The notes under the pieces are model-generated. The model worked only from the letters and a program-made list of their open reading frames with translations. It searched no databases and was not told the DNA's origin. 64,000 nt of DNA from an uncultured Clostridia bacterium (GTDB taxonomy: Bacteria > Bacillota > Clostridia > TANB77 > CAG-508). Shown piece after piece: positions 7,972 through 16,170 of this stretch; the first letter of the stretch is position 1, and every line of letters begins with the position of its first letter. Location of the stretch: the NCBI GenBank assembly GCA_934168365.1, contig CAKPNJ010000007.1, positions 5,032-69,031 on the forward strand, in the 5' to 3' direction. The position numbers and the translations under genes were made by a program.

Positions 7972-10900
7972 ATGTATTTAAAAAGAATAGAAATGCAGGG
8001 ATTTAAATCTTTTGCAGATAAAACAGTATTAGAATTTAAACCAGGAATTACAACAGTAATTGGACCAAATGGTTCTGGAAAAAGTAATATATCAGATGCA
8101 ATCCGTTGGGTATTAGGAGAGCAAAGCATGAAGTCTTTAAGAGGCGCAAAATCTGAAGATATCATTTTTGCAGGAACACAAGCAAGAAAATCATTAGGCT
8201 TTGCAGAAGTATCAATTGTAATTGATAATAATGATAATAAACTTCCTATTGAATATTCAGAAGTAACAGTTACAAGAAAAATATATCGTAGCGGGGAAAC
8301 AGGTTACTTTATAAACAAGGTTCCTTGCCGTTTAAAAGATATTTTAGAACTATTTATGGATACAGGTATTGGCAAAGACGGGTATAGCATAATAGGGCAA
8401 GGTAAAATTGATGAGATTTTAAGTAATAAATCAGAAGATAGAAGACACATTTTTGAAGAGGCAGCCGGAATAGTTAAATATAGAACTAGAAAGCAAGAAT
8501 CAGAGAAAAAGTTAGAGCAAACAAAATTAAATTTACTTCGTATAAATGATATATTAGCAGAAATCGAAGCAAATATTGAGCCTTTGAAATTGCAATCAGA
8601 TAAAGCAAAACAATTTTTAGATTTAAGAGAAGAACTTAAATCTATTGAGGTTGGGCTATTTATATATAACATCAATACATATAAAGAAAAGCTAGAACAA
8701 CTTGTAAAAGATGAAGATATTATTGCTTCTCAAAAAGAAGCGGAAGATAGCAAAATGGAAGCTCTACAAGCTTCTAAAGAAGAATTAAGACAAGTTGTAG
8801 ATGATATTACAGCTCAAATTGAAAATATGCAAAATATAGGGTTTGAAAGTTCAAATAAAATAGAAAAAATAAACTCTGAAATAGGGATATCAAATGAAAG
8901 AATACAAAACAATACTGCAAATAAGCAAAGACTTGAAGCTGAAATATTAGAAGTAAAAAGCAGAATAGAAGAACTAAAAGAAGAACAAAGACAAAAATTA
9001 GAAAAGAAAACAAATTTAACATCTAATAAAGAAAAGTTTGAAAAAGAGTTAGCAGAAAAAGAGGCAGAACTTGCAGAATTGTCAAAAAAATTATCTGCTA
9101 AAGAATTAGAAATAGAAGGCAAAAAGCAAATTGTTCAAGATAATATAGACAAAAAATATGAATTGGCAGCAGAAATAAATACACAAGATGTTAATTATGA
9201 GAACTTAGAAAAACGTAAAAAGCAACTAAAAAATGAAATTGATTCAGTTATATCTGAGTTAGATTCTACAAGATATGGTAAAAATGAAATTTCAAAAGGA
9301 TTTTATGATATAGAATCAAAAAGAAATATTGCAGTAGAAAAGCTAGAGAAGAGTGTTCAAGCAAAAGAACAAAATATGCAAAAACTAAAACAATATGAAG
9401 ATGAAATTTCAAAACTTACATATACACAAAGAATGAAACAAGCAAGACATCAATTCTTAATTGAAACTGAAAAAGAAAAAGAAGGATATAATAAAACAAT
9501 TAAATCTTTATTAGTAGCATGTGATAAAGACTCAAATTTAAATAAAGGAATTCATGGTGTTTTAGCAAACTTAATTTCAGTTGAAAAAGAATATGAAACA
9601 GCAATTGAAATGTGTTTAGGACAATCACTACAAAATATTGTAACATCAACAGAACAAGATGCAAAGAAAATGATCGAATATTTAAGGACAAACAGATTAG
9701 GAAGAGCATCATTTTTACCAATAGCTTCTGTTCAAGGCAAAAAGCTAGATAAACTAACAAAAATGGATGGAGTAATTGGAATTGCATCAGATCTAGTAAA
9801 ATGCAAAAAAGAATATGAGCAAATAATTTTAAGCTTATTAGGACGAACAGTAGTTGTTGAGGATATGGACACAGCTATTGCACTTGCTAAAAAAGATAAA
9901 TATTCATTTAGAATAGTAACTCTAAAAGGTGACATCATAAGTTCTAGTGGTTCTATTTCAGGAGGAAGTGTACAAACTAAAACAGTAAATATTTTAGGAA
10001 GAAGTAGAGAAATTGAAGACTTAGAAAAAGAACTTAAAAAACTAGAAAAGCAAATTGCTGACAAAACAGCAGAAAAAGAAGAGTATGCATCATCTATTGG
10101 AGATAGTATTGAACAAACTGCAAAACTTGAAAAAGAATTACAAGAAATTGAAATAGTATATGCAACAGAAAAACAAAAAATGGTTGCAGTTGAAGAAAAT
10201 ATTACTCGTTTGGAAAATAGGCTAGCTAAATTAAAAGAAGAAGTTACACAAACAGAGAAACAAAAAGAGGAAAATAGACTTTTAAAAGAGCAAAAAGAAG
10301 CGGAAATACAAGAACTAACACAACAAATAGAAGAGTTAAACAAGGTAATAGAGGAATTTGCACTAAATAACAAAGATAATCAAAAATATATTGATGATTT
10401 GAATTTTGATATTACGAATTTAAAAATATCTGTTACATCTTTTGACGAAAGTGAAAGCTCAATTGAAGAAATGGTTGAAAGAATTTCACAAGATATTAAA
10501 AATAATGAGCAAAGTATTGAAAATAAAAATCAAAATATATTAGCAATAAATGAAGAAAATGCTAAACTAGAACAGACTATTACAGAGTATAATGCTCAAA
10601 TAGAACAAATAAAACAGGAAGTAACAAATAGTGGAACTAAAGTTGAAGAGCTAAAACAAGAAAGAATTGCTAAAAATGAAAAGCTAGTAAATACAGAAAA
10701 TGAAATTCAAAGTCAATTTTCTACATTAGAAAGTTTGAAAGAGCAAATTATAAAACTTGATGTTAAGAAAACAAAATTAGAGCAAGATTTACAACAAGTG
10801 GTTGATAGTTTATGGAATGAATATGAACTAACACCAAATAGTACAGAAGAATATCAAAAGCCTAATAATGTAGCAACAGCACAAAAACAAGTAAATAGTT

Positions 10901-11514
10901 TGCGTAATAAAATAAAAGACTTAGGAAGCATAAATATTGATTCTATTGAAGAATATAAAAAGACTAAGGAAAGATATGACTTCATGTCTGAACAACGTTT
11001 AGATTTGGAAAATACAGCATCTAAACTAAGAAAAATTATAGGCGATATGACAACAACAATGCAAAATCAATTTAAAGAAAAATTTGAGCTTATAAATAAA
11101 AACTTTAATGAAGTATTTACAGAATTATTTAATGGTGGAAAAGCAGAGTTAATATTAGAAAATGAAGAAAATATTTTAGAATGTGGAATTGATATTAGAG
11201 TTCAACCACCAGGCAAAAAACTTCAAAACATGATGTTATTATCAGGTGGGGAAAAGGCATTTACAGCCATAGCACTATTATTTGCAATATTAAAAATAAA
11301 TCCAGCACCATTCTGTATACTAGACGAAATTGAAGCTGCATTAGATGATGTTAATGTTTACAGATTTGCAGAATATTTAAAGAAATTCTGCAAACAAACA
11401 CAATTCTTAGTAATAACACATAGAAAAGGAACAATGGAAGCAGGAGACTCAGTATATGGTGTAACTATGGAAGAAAACGGAATAAGTAAGCTATTATCAA
11501 TTAAATTAAAATAA
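7972..11514 (+). CDS. smc: Chromosome segregation ATPase SMC
   Basis: SMC (1180 aa, normal length) is the core ATPase of the bacterial condensin SMC-ScpAB, which extrudes loops and resolves sister chromosomes. The N-terminal Walker A GPNGSGKS is at residues 31-38, two coiled-coil arms flank a hinge at about residues 520-690 (GIHGVLANL, GRASFLPI), and the C-terminal head carries the signature LLSGGEKAF near residue 1090 and Walker B FCILDEIEAALDD near 1114. AAAGGTG precedes the ATG. scpB is encoded in this window at 26177; scpA was not seen. A strong bidirectional terminator follows. Confidence 0.98.
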   Translation: MYLKRIEMQGFKSFADKTVLEFKPGITTVIGPNGSGKSNISDAIRWVLGEQSMKSLRGAKSEDIIFAGTQARKSLGFAEVSIVIDNNDNKLPIEYSEVTVTRKIYRSGETGYFINKVPCRLKDILELFMDTGIGKDGYSIIGQGKIDEILSNKSEDRRHIFEEAAGIVKYRTRKQESEKKLEQTKLNLLRINDILAEIEANIEPLKLQSDKAKQFLDLREELKSIEVGLFIYNINTYKEKLEQLVKDEDIIASQKEAEDSKMEALQASKEELRQVVDDITAQIENMQNIGFESSNKIEKINSEIGISNERIQNNTANKQRLEAEILEVKSRIEELKEEQRQKLEKKTNLTSNKEKFEKELAEKEAELAELSKKLSAKELEIEGKKQIVQDNIDKKYELAAEINTQDVNYENLEKRKKQLKNEIDSVISELDSTRYGKNEISKGFYDIESKRNIAVEKLEKSVQAKEQNMQKLKQYEDEISKLTYTQRMKQARHQFLIETEKEKEGYNKTIKSLLVACDKDSNLNKGIHGVLANLISVEKEYETAIEMCLGQSLQNIVTSTEQDAKKMIEYLRTNRLGRASFLPIASVQGKKLDKLTKMDGVIGIASDLVKCKKEYEQIILSLLGRTVVVEDMDTAIALAKKDKYSFRIVTLKGDIISSSGSISGGSVQTKTVNILGRSREIEDLEKELKKLEKQIADKTAEKEEYASSIGDSIEQTAKLEKELQEIEIVYATEKQKMVAVEENITRLENRLAKLKEEVTQTEKQKEENRLLKEQKEAEIQELTQQIEELNKVIEEFALNNKDNQKYIDDLNFDITNLKISVTSFDESESSIEEMVERISQDIKNNEQSIENKNQNILAINEENAKLEQTITEYNAQIEQIKQEVTNSGTKVEELKQERIAKNEKLVNTENEIQSQFSTLESLKEQIIKLDVKKTKLEQDLQQVVDSLWNEYELTPNSTEEYQKPNNVATAQKQVNSLRNKIKDLGSINIDSIEEYKKTKERYDFMSEQRLDLENTASKLRKIIGDMTTTMQNQFKEKFELINKNFNEVFTELFNGGKAELILENEENILECGIDIRVQPPGKKLQNMMLLSGGEKAFTAIALLFAILKINPAPFCILDEIEAALDDVNVYRFAEYLKKFCKQTQFLVITHRKGTMEAGDSVYGVTMEENGISKLLSIKLK

Positions 11515-11553
11515 GAAAAAGAATGTCATTTAAATTTAAATGGCATTCTTTTT
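11515..11553. terminator. Bidirectional terminator between smc and the convergent operon
   Basis: The 19-base arms 11516-11534 and 11535-11553 pair almost fully (one G-T pair), with A-run and T-run at the ends, and lie between two converging transcription units. Confidence 0.85.
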
Positions 11554-11556
11554 AAT

Positions 11557-12309
11557 TTATTTTATTTCAGTTCCGCCCCATTCTACAACAGTATAACCAT
11601 TACGTATAACAGAAGTAAGAACTTGCTCTTTTACATCTATTGAGTTATCAAGTCCTTTCCATTCCATCATTATTCTAATCAATGTGTCTGGAGAAGGTGT
11701 AACTAACAATGGCATGTTTTCCTCAATTTCATTCATAGTTTGAAATCTAATATATACATAATCTTTTTGTTCTAATTTTGGTAACCAGTAAATAATAAAT
11801 TCTTCAGATTCTTTATAATTTAAACCAAGAATAGCTAGTTTTTCTTCTAAGAAGTTAGCGACATTTTCTTTACTTACAACAAAACCTTCTGTTAAATTAC
11901 CATTATATTTTTTAGTATTATCAGATTCATAATATAGAGAATAATACTTTTTATTTGTTTTGGTATCAATCAATGTTCCATTAGGTTGAGCAGTGACATT
12001 CCAGCCATTATTATAACTTGGGTATATACAAGTTATTTTATCTTCATAACCTAATTTTACAGAAACCTCAGTTTCTTGTTCAGGGTAGATATAAATTACA
12101 GGTTTGTCTATGCTATTTGACAAAGTAAAATAAATTTTTAAAAATAAACCGAAAAATGCCAGTACTACCATAGCAACCCCAATAATAATTATTTTAGTTA
12201 CAATAGAATTATGTTTTTTCTTGTTAGGAGTATTAGAATTCTCTTGTTTTTGATTCGAGTTATCTGATGTAACTTCTGTTTTAATATCATTTTCATTATT
12301 ATTTTCCAT
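11557..12309 (-). CDS. Membrane-anchored protein with KPVIYIYP motif, unknown function
   Basis: A 250-aa protein with a charged Asn/Lys-rich cytoplasmic N-terminus, one membrane segment at about residues 36-60 and an outside domain of about 190 residues. That domain starts with DKPVIYIYPEQETEVSVKL and ends with GYTVVEWGG. I recognise this pattern from conserved proteins of Clostridia with no assigned function; no catalytic motif is evident. It is the last gene of a three-gene operon, 14 bases after the MurE-like ligase, so a role at the cell wall is plausible. Orientation (cytoplasmic N-terminus) is inferred from the lysines before the membrane segment. Confidence 0.7.
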   Translation of the reverse strand: MENNNENDIKTEVTSDNSNQKQENSNTPNKKKHNSIVTKIIIIGVAMVVLAFFGLFLKIYFTLSNSIDKPVIYIYPEQETEVSVKLGYEDKITCIYPSYNNGWNVTAQPNGTLIDTKTNKKYYSLYYESDNTKKYNGNLTEGFVVSKENVANFLEEKLAILGLNYKESEEFIIYWLPKLEQKDYVYIRFQTMNEIEENMPLLVTPSPDTLIRIMMEWKGLDNSIDVKEQVLTSVIRNGYTVVEWGGTEIK

Positions 12310-12323
12310 AGTATAAATTCTCC

Positions 12324-13844
12324 TTATCCAATTTTTTTATCATATTCTTCTAATGCTTCTAAAGCATATTGGGTATCTGTCAAACAAGGTAAATATTTTT
12401 TTCCATACTTTTGTCTTGTTTCATTACCTTTTCCAGTAATTAAAACAACACTATTAGGATTATCTAAAATAGCTTCTTTTATAGCTTCTCCACGGTCTTC
12501 AATAATTTTGTAATTTCCATGTTCTTTAGCAACATATTCAGCAATTTCTTTACAAATATCAACAGTTTCCTCTGGACCAGGATCTTCCGCAGTTAAATAA
12601 CTAATCTTTGAATGAATACCAGAAAGTGTACCTAAATCTCTTCTACGAAGCTGAGCTTTTCCACCAGGGCAACCAAATACTGTAATTATATTTTTATCAG
12701 GATATTCTTGCTTAGTAGACTCGTACAACTTTTGGAAACTTAATTTATTATGCGCATAATCAACAATAACAATAATATTTCCATCTTTACTAACATGTGC
12801 TTCCATTCTACCACTAGCTCTAGCAACTTTTAGTCCATTGTAAATGTTCTTAAATGGAATGTCTAGAACCATTGCAGTAGCAATTGCAGCTAGTGCATTT
12901 TCTACATTAAATAATCCTGGCATTGTTAGTAATATTTCTTCATCAAATTTAGATGTTTTAACTCTAAAAGAAATTGATGTGTGAGTTAATTTTTTAATAT
13001 CATAAGCAAATACATCAGCTTTTTCATTTTTTGTGCTAAATGTAATAATCTTTTTAGATTTTTGTGCATTTTCTAAAATACGGTCAATATAGTCTGAGTC
13101 TAAATTTACACAAGCATTTTCAACTTGATCAAAAAACTTTAATTTAGAAGCAAAATAGTCTTCAAAATTAGGGTGCTCAATTGTACTAATATGGTCTTCA
13201 GAAATATTTAAAAATACTCCAACTTTGTATAAAACATCATGAACTCTGTCCAACTTTAATGCTTGACTACTAACTTCCATAACTAAATTTTGCATTTTGC
13301 AATCAACAGCATTTGCAATATGTTCTTGTAAATCAATAGATTCAGGACTTGTAATCAATGATTCTTTACATTCCTTACCATCATATGTGTCAATAGAAGA
13401 AACAATTGCAGTATCTGGTAAATTGTGTTCTTTCATATAATCGTCTAAAATGCTTTTTATGTAATAAGCAGTTGTTGATTTTCCTTTTGTACCAGTAAGA
13501 CCAATCATATTTATTTTATCAGCTGGAAAATCATAATACATACAAGAAACGGCAGCTAAAGCTTTCCTTATATCATTTACAACAATATGTGGAAAATCTG
13601 GGTCTGTTACATTTTCAGGTTCTGAAATATATGCAGTAGCACCTCTTACAATTGCTTCATTTAAGTATTCAGGTTTATAATTTAAACCTTTACAAATATA
13701 TAAAGTGTTATTAGCAACTTCTTTTGAATTATGTTCTAGTTTTTCAATTGAAGTATTTAATATACTATCACATAAGCAAACATCTTCCACTAAATTTTCT
13801 TTTTTTAAGATATCAATATAATCCTTTAATAAATAACGTTTCAT
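12324..13844 (-). CDS. MurE-like UDP-MurNAc-peptide amino-acid ligase
   Basis: A 506-aa Mur ligase that adds an amino acid to a UDP-MurNAc-peptide using ATP. The ATP loop is GLTGTKGKSTTAYY, followed by MEVSSQAL, the NISEDH segment, the lysine of YFASKLKFF that is carbamylated in Mur ligases, VDYAHNKLSF and the C-terminal RRRDLG and TGKGNETR. The DNPR motif that marks the meso-diaminopimelate type is absent; AEDPGPEETVDICKE stands in its place, so the added residue is not DAP by this rule and may be lysine, ornithine or another amino acid. It lies 17 bases after a D-aspartate-ligase-like gene, supporting a peptide-bridge pathway. Whether it is the only MurE in the genome is unknown. Confidence 0.75.
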   Translation of the reverse strand: MKRYLLKDYIDILKKENLVEDVCLCDSILNTSIEKLEHNSKEVANNTLYICKGLNYKPEYLNEAIVRGATAYISEPENVTDPDFPHIVVNDIRKALAAVSCMYYDFPADKINMIGLTGTKGKSTTAYYIKSILDDYMKEHNLPDTAIVSSIDTYDGKECKESLITSPESIDLQEHIANAVDCKMQNLVMEVSSQALKLDRVHDVLYKVGVFLNISEDHISTIEHPNFEDYFASKLKFFDQVENACVNLDSDYIDRILENAQKSKKIITFSTKNEKADVFAYDIKKLTHTSISFRVKTSKFDEEILLTMPGLFNVENALAAIATAMVLDIPFKNIYNGLKVARASGRMEAHVSKDGNIIVIVDYAHNKLSFQKLYESTKQEYPDKNIITVFGCPGGKAQLRRRDLGTLSGIHSKISYLTAEDPGPEETVDICKEIAEYVAKEHGNYKIIEDRGEAIKEAILDNPNSVVLITGKGNETRQKYGKKYLPCLTDTQYALEALEEYDKKIG

Positions 13845-13861
13845 AAAACTATCCTCTCAAA

Positions 13862-15085
13862 TTAAAAAGTATATTTTCTGTATTTTTTAACATAATTTCT
13901 ATCTCTCATAAAAAGATATTTTCTTCTACTAAATGGCATATCTTCAGCATAACGAAGAGGTCTAACAATATTGCCAATTCTATCGATTTCAGCTTTTAAA
14001 TTATCACTTGTTACATATTTTTTGATAACTGACTTAGGAACAAAACTTAAAACTACATTGTTTTTTACAAGTTCAAATTTGTTATTATCTAAACTATTGT
14101 AAAACAAATCATCAATTAACAATTTAACTAAGTTATGACCACAAGCACAGAAGTAATAACCACTTCTAGACTGCCTTGGATTAACCTCAAAAACTTTATA
14201 CTTTTTATCACGTATATCATATTTTAAGTCAAATTCAGCAAAGCCTTGATATCCAATAGACTCCAAAAAGTCTTTTAATTTGTAAATCAATTCTTCTGGA
14301 TAACCATATTCTGAATAACCATTAACAAGTACAGTACAATTTCCAATTCCAGTAGGAGTATGCTCTTGAAGTCCTATTTGTGCAAAAGTAGCAAGTTTTG
14401 CTTTTTTGTCTTTACCACAATAAAATAAACAATCATGTAGTGCAGTATCATCACCAGGAATGAACTCTTGAATGATTAAATTTCCTTTATAACCTGCATT
14501 TTCGATCTTTTTAATAGTATCTTCTAATTGTTGCTCATCATATAGTTTATACACCTTAGCTAGTCCATCAATTTCGTGATAAGTAACACCATCACTAGGC
14601 TTTATAATCAAAGGATAATTTTGAAAATGTGCTTTTACACTTTCAATAGATCCTGAACCATCACAAGGGTAAATATATGTGCATGGAAAATCAAGTCCGC
14701 TATCTTTATATACATCATAAAATGTTTCTTTCACCAAAAGTGTATCCATAAGCTCTTTTGAAGAATAATTGAAAACATAATATTTACTTAGAGCATCTTT
14801 ATTTTCTGCAATAAGACTAACATAACAGTCATTAGTTCCAATTAACAAAATCTTTTCATCTTTATTTAAATTTTGTTTTTCTGCATATTCAATTAAAGAA
14901 TTAACAAAAGTGTCTCCTTCGATTAAATTAGGTATAATATTAACATTAGTAATAGTGCTAAGTGAAGTAAAGCTCATAGCAACTCTACCAATCAAATCAA
15001 CTTTCTTATGATAAATTTCATGATAACATCTTGCCATATAATAGGCATTTATATCAGTTCCGACAATTAAAACTTTTGGCTCCAT
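13862..15085 (-). CDS. ATP-grasp ligase resembling D-aspartate ligase
   Basis: A 407-aa ATP-grasp enzyme. The N-terminal pre-ATP-grasp part (VLIVGTDINAYYMARCYHE, then LIGTNDCYVSLI) and the order of motifs resemble the D-aspartate ligases (Asl) of enterococci and lactobacilli, which activate D-Asp and attach it to the lysine side chain of the peptidoglycan precursor. ATP-grasp signatures are PLIIKPSDGVTYHEI, LIIQEFIPGDDT and FEVNPRQSRSGYY. It is first in an operon with a MurE-like ligase and has its own promoter; GGGAGAA precedes the ATG. The substrate is inferred; other carboxylate-amine ligases share the fold. Confidence 0.65.
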   Translation of the reverse strand: MEPKVLIVGTDINAYYMARCYHEIYHKKVDLIGRVAMSFTSLSTITNVNIIPNLIEGDTFVNSLIEYAEKQNLNKDEKILLIGTNDCYVSLIAENKDALSKYYVFNYSSKELMDTLLVKETFYDVYKDSGLDFPCTYIYPCDGSGSIESVKAHFQNYPLIIKPSDGVTYHEIDGLAKVYKLYDEQQLEDTIKKIENAGYKGNLIIQEFIPGDDTALHDCLFYCGKDKKAKLATFAQIGLQEHTPTGIGNCTVLVNGYSEYGYPEELIYKLKDFLESIGYQGFAEFDLKYDIRDKKYKVFEVNPRQSRSGYYFCACGHNLVKLLIDDLFYNSLDNNKFELVKNNVVLSFVPKSVIKKYVTSDNLKAEIDRIGNIVRPLRYAEDMPFSRRKYLFMRDRNYVKKYRKYTF

Positions 15086-15117
15086 AATATTTCTCCCATC
15101 TATATAAATTTGCTAAT

Positions 15118-15146
15118 ATTTTATATCAAAATACACCAAAATGCAA
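15118..15146 (-). promoter_or_regulatory. Sigma-A promoter of the ligase operon
   Basis: Read on the minus strand: TTGCAT (15146-15141), 17 bases, TAAAAT (15123-15118), 32 bases before the ATP-grasp gene start. Confidence 0.65.
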
Positions 15147-15172
15147 TAGAAAAATAAGTGCAAAAGTTTTTG

Positions 15173-15201
15173 TTGAAATTTGTCTGATTACGGTATATAA
15201 T
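15173..15201 (+). promoter_or_regulatory. Sigma-A promoter of the E2-like gene
   Basis: TTGAAA (15173-15178), 17 bases, TATAAT (15196-15201), 26 bases before the start. It is divergent from the ligase-operon promoter. Confidence 0.75.
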
Positions 15202-15227
15202 AATAAACGAAAATAGGGAGGACGTTT

Positions 15228-16079
15228 ATGTTTGGATACAGATCAGACGGAAGAAAGTTAAGGGATATTTCGCCATTTTTTAAGATTATTCCGCAAGTAA
15301 TGAGAACAAGGAGTGACTCACAGGTTTATTATACTTATGATATGCCTATAAAAGAAATTGATAATTATATTGATAAAAAAGCTGAAGAAAACATTAAAAT
15401 TTCATACATGGACATAGTATATTCAGCATTAGTAAGGCTTATGGCACAAAGACCAAGGCTTAATAGATTTGTTATGAATGGAAGAACTTTTGCTAGAAAT
15501 GAAATATTTATTTCACTAGCCATAAAAAAGAGTTTAACTGACGATGGAATAGAAACCACAATAAAATTACCATTTACCGGTAAAGAAAATATTTTTGAAA
15601 TAAAAGAAAAACTAGGGAATGTTATTAATGAAAATAAAAGTGTTAAGAAAAATAACGAAACAGACATATTAGCTACAACATTGTCAATAATACCAAATTT
15701 TCTTTTAAAGTTTGCTATAAATACTATCATGTTTTTAGATAAACATGGAATGTTACCTAAAGCTGTAATAAAAGCAAGCCCATTCCATACAAGTGCATTT
15801 TTAACAAATGTTGCATCACTTGGAATTGATGCAATATATCACCATTTATATGACTTTGGAACTACAGGAATATTTTTAGCAATGGGGAAAAAGAAAAAAA
15901 GCTACATATATGATGATGATACTTTTAAAGAGGAAAAATGTATATCACTTGCCTTTGTATGTGACGAAAGAATTTGTGATGGATACTATTTTGCAAACTC
16001 TGTAAAGTTATTTAACAAATACCTAAAAAAGCCAGAGCTATTAGAAGAAAATATAGAAAAAGTAGAAGACTGCAAATAA
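15228..16079 (+). CDS. Stand-alone 2-oxoacid dehydrogenase E2/CAT-like domain protein, catalytic His replaced
   Basis: A 283-aa protein that looks like the acyltransferase core domain of dihydrolipoyl acyltransferases (the chloramphenicol acetyltransferase fold): YMDIVYSALVRLMAQRPRLNRF near the N-terminus and DERICDGYYFANSVKLFNKYL near the C-terminus. The family's active site is HxxxDG; here the His is Glu247 while Asp251 and the following Gly remain. No lipoyl or E1-binding domain is present. It therefore probably does not perform the standard transfer; binding or regulatory roles are possible. GGGAGGACG precedes the ATG, and a terminator follows, so it is a single-gene unit. Confidence 0.65.
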   Translation: MFGYRSDGRKLRDISPFFKIIPQVMRTRSDSQVYYTYDMPIKEIDNYIDKKAEENIKISYMDIVYSALVRLMAQRPRLNRFVMNGRTFARNEIFISLAIKKSLTDDGIETTIKLPFTGKENIFEIKEKLGNVINENKSVKKNNETDILATTLSIIPNFLLKFAINTIMFLDKHGMLPKAVIKASPFHTSAFLTNVASLGIDAIYHHLYDFGTTGIFLAMGKKKKSYIYDDDTFKEEKCISLAFVCDERICDGYYFANSVKLFNKYLKKPELLEENIEKVEDCK

Positions 16080-16113
16080 ATGTAAATACGAAAAAGTATT
16101 TACATTTTTTTTA
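16080..16113 (+). terminator. Rho-independent terminator after the E2-like gene
   Basis: ATGTAAATAC (16080-16089) and GTATTTACAT (16096-16105) pair perfectly around GAAAAA and are followed by eight T residues. Confidence 0.9.
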
Positions 16114-16170
16114 CATAAACCAAGTATAAGCATCATATAATTAACTAACTTAAAACAAAGGAGGATAATT

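Noticed and set aside
7950..11500. Many long minus-strand open frames across smc and other large genes
   Set aside because: They lie antisense to conserved genes, have composition typical of complemented AT-rich coding DNA (Ser, Phe, Leu, Ile rich), and lack ribosome binding sites and family motifs.
13862..15085. Carbamoyl-phosphate synthase large-chain homologue
   Set aside because: It is much too short and has only one ATP-grasp unit; the N-terminal part fits D-aspartate-ligase-like enzymes better.
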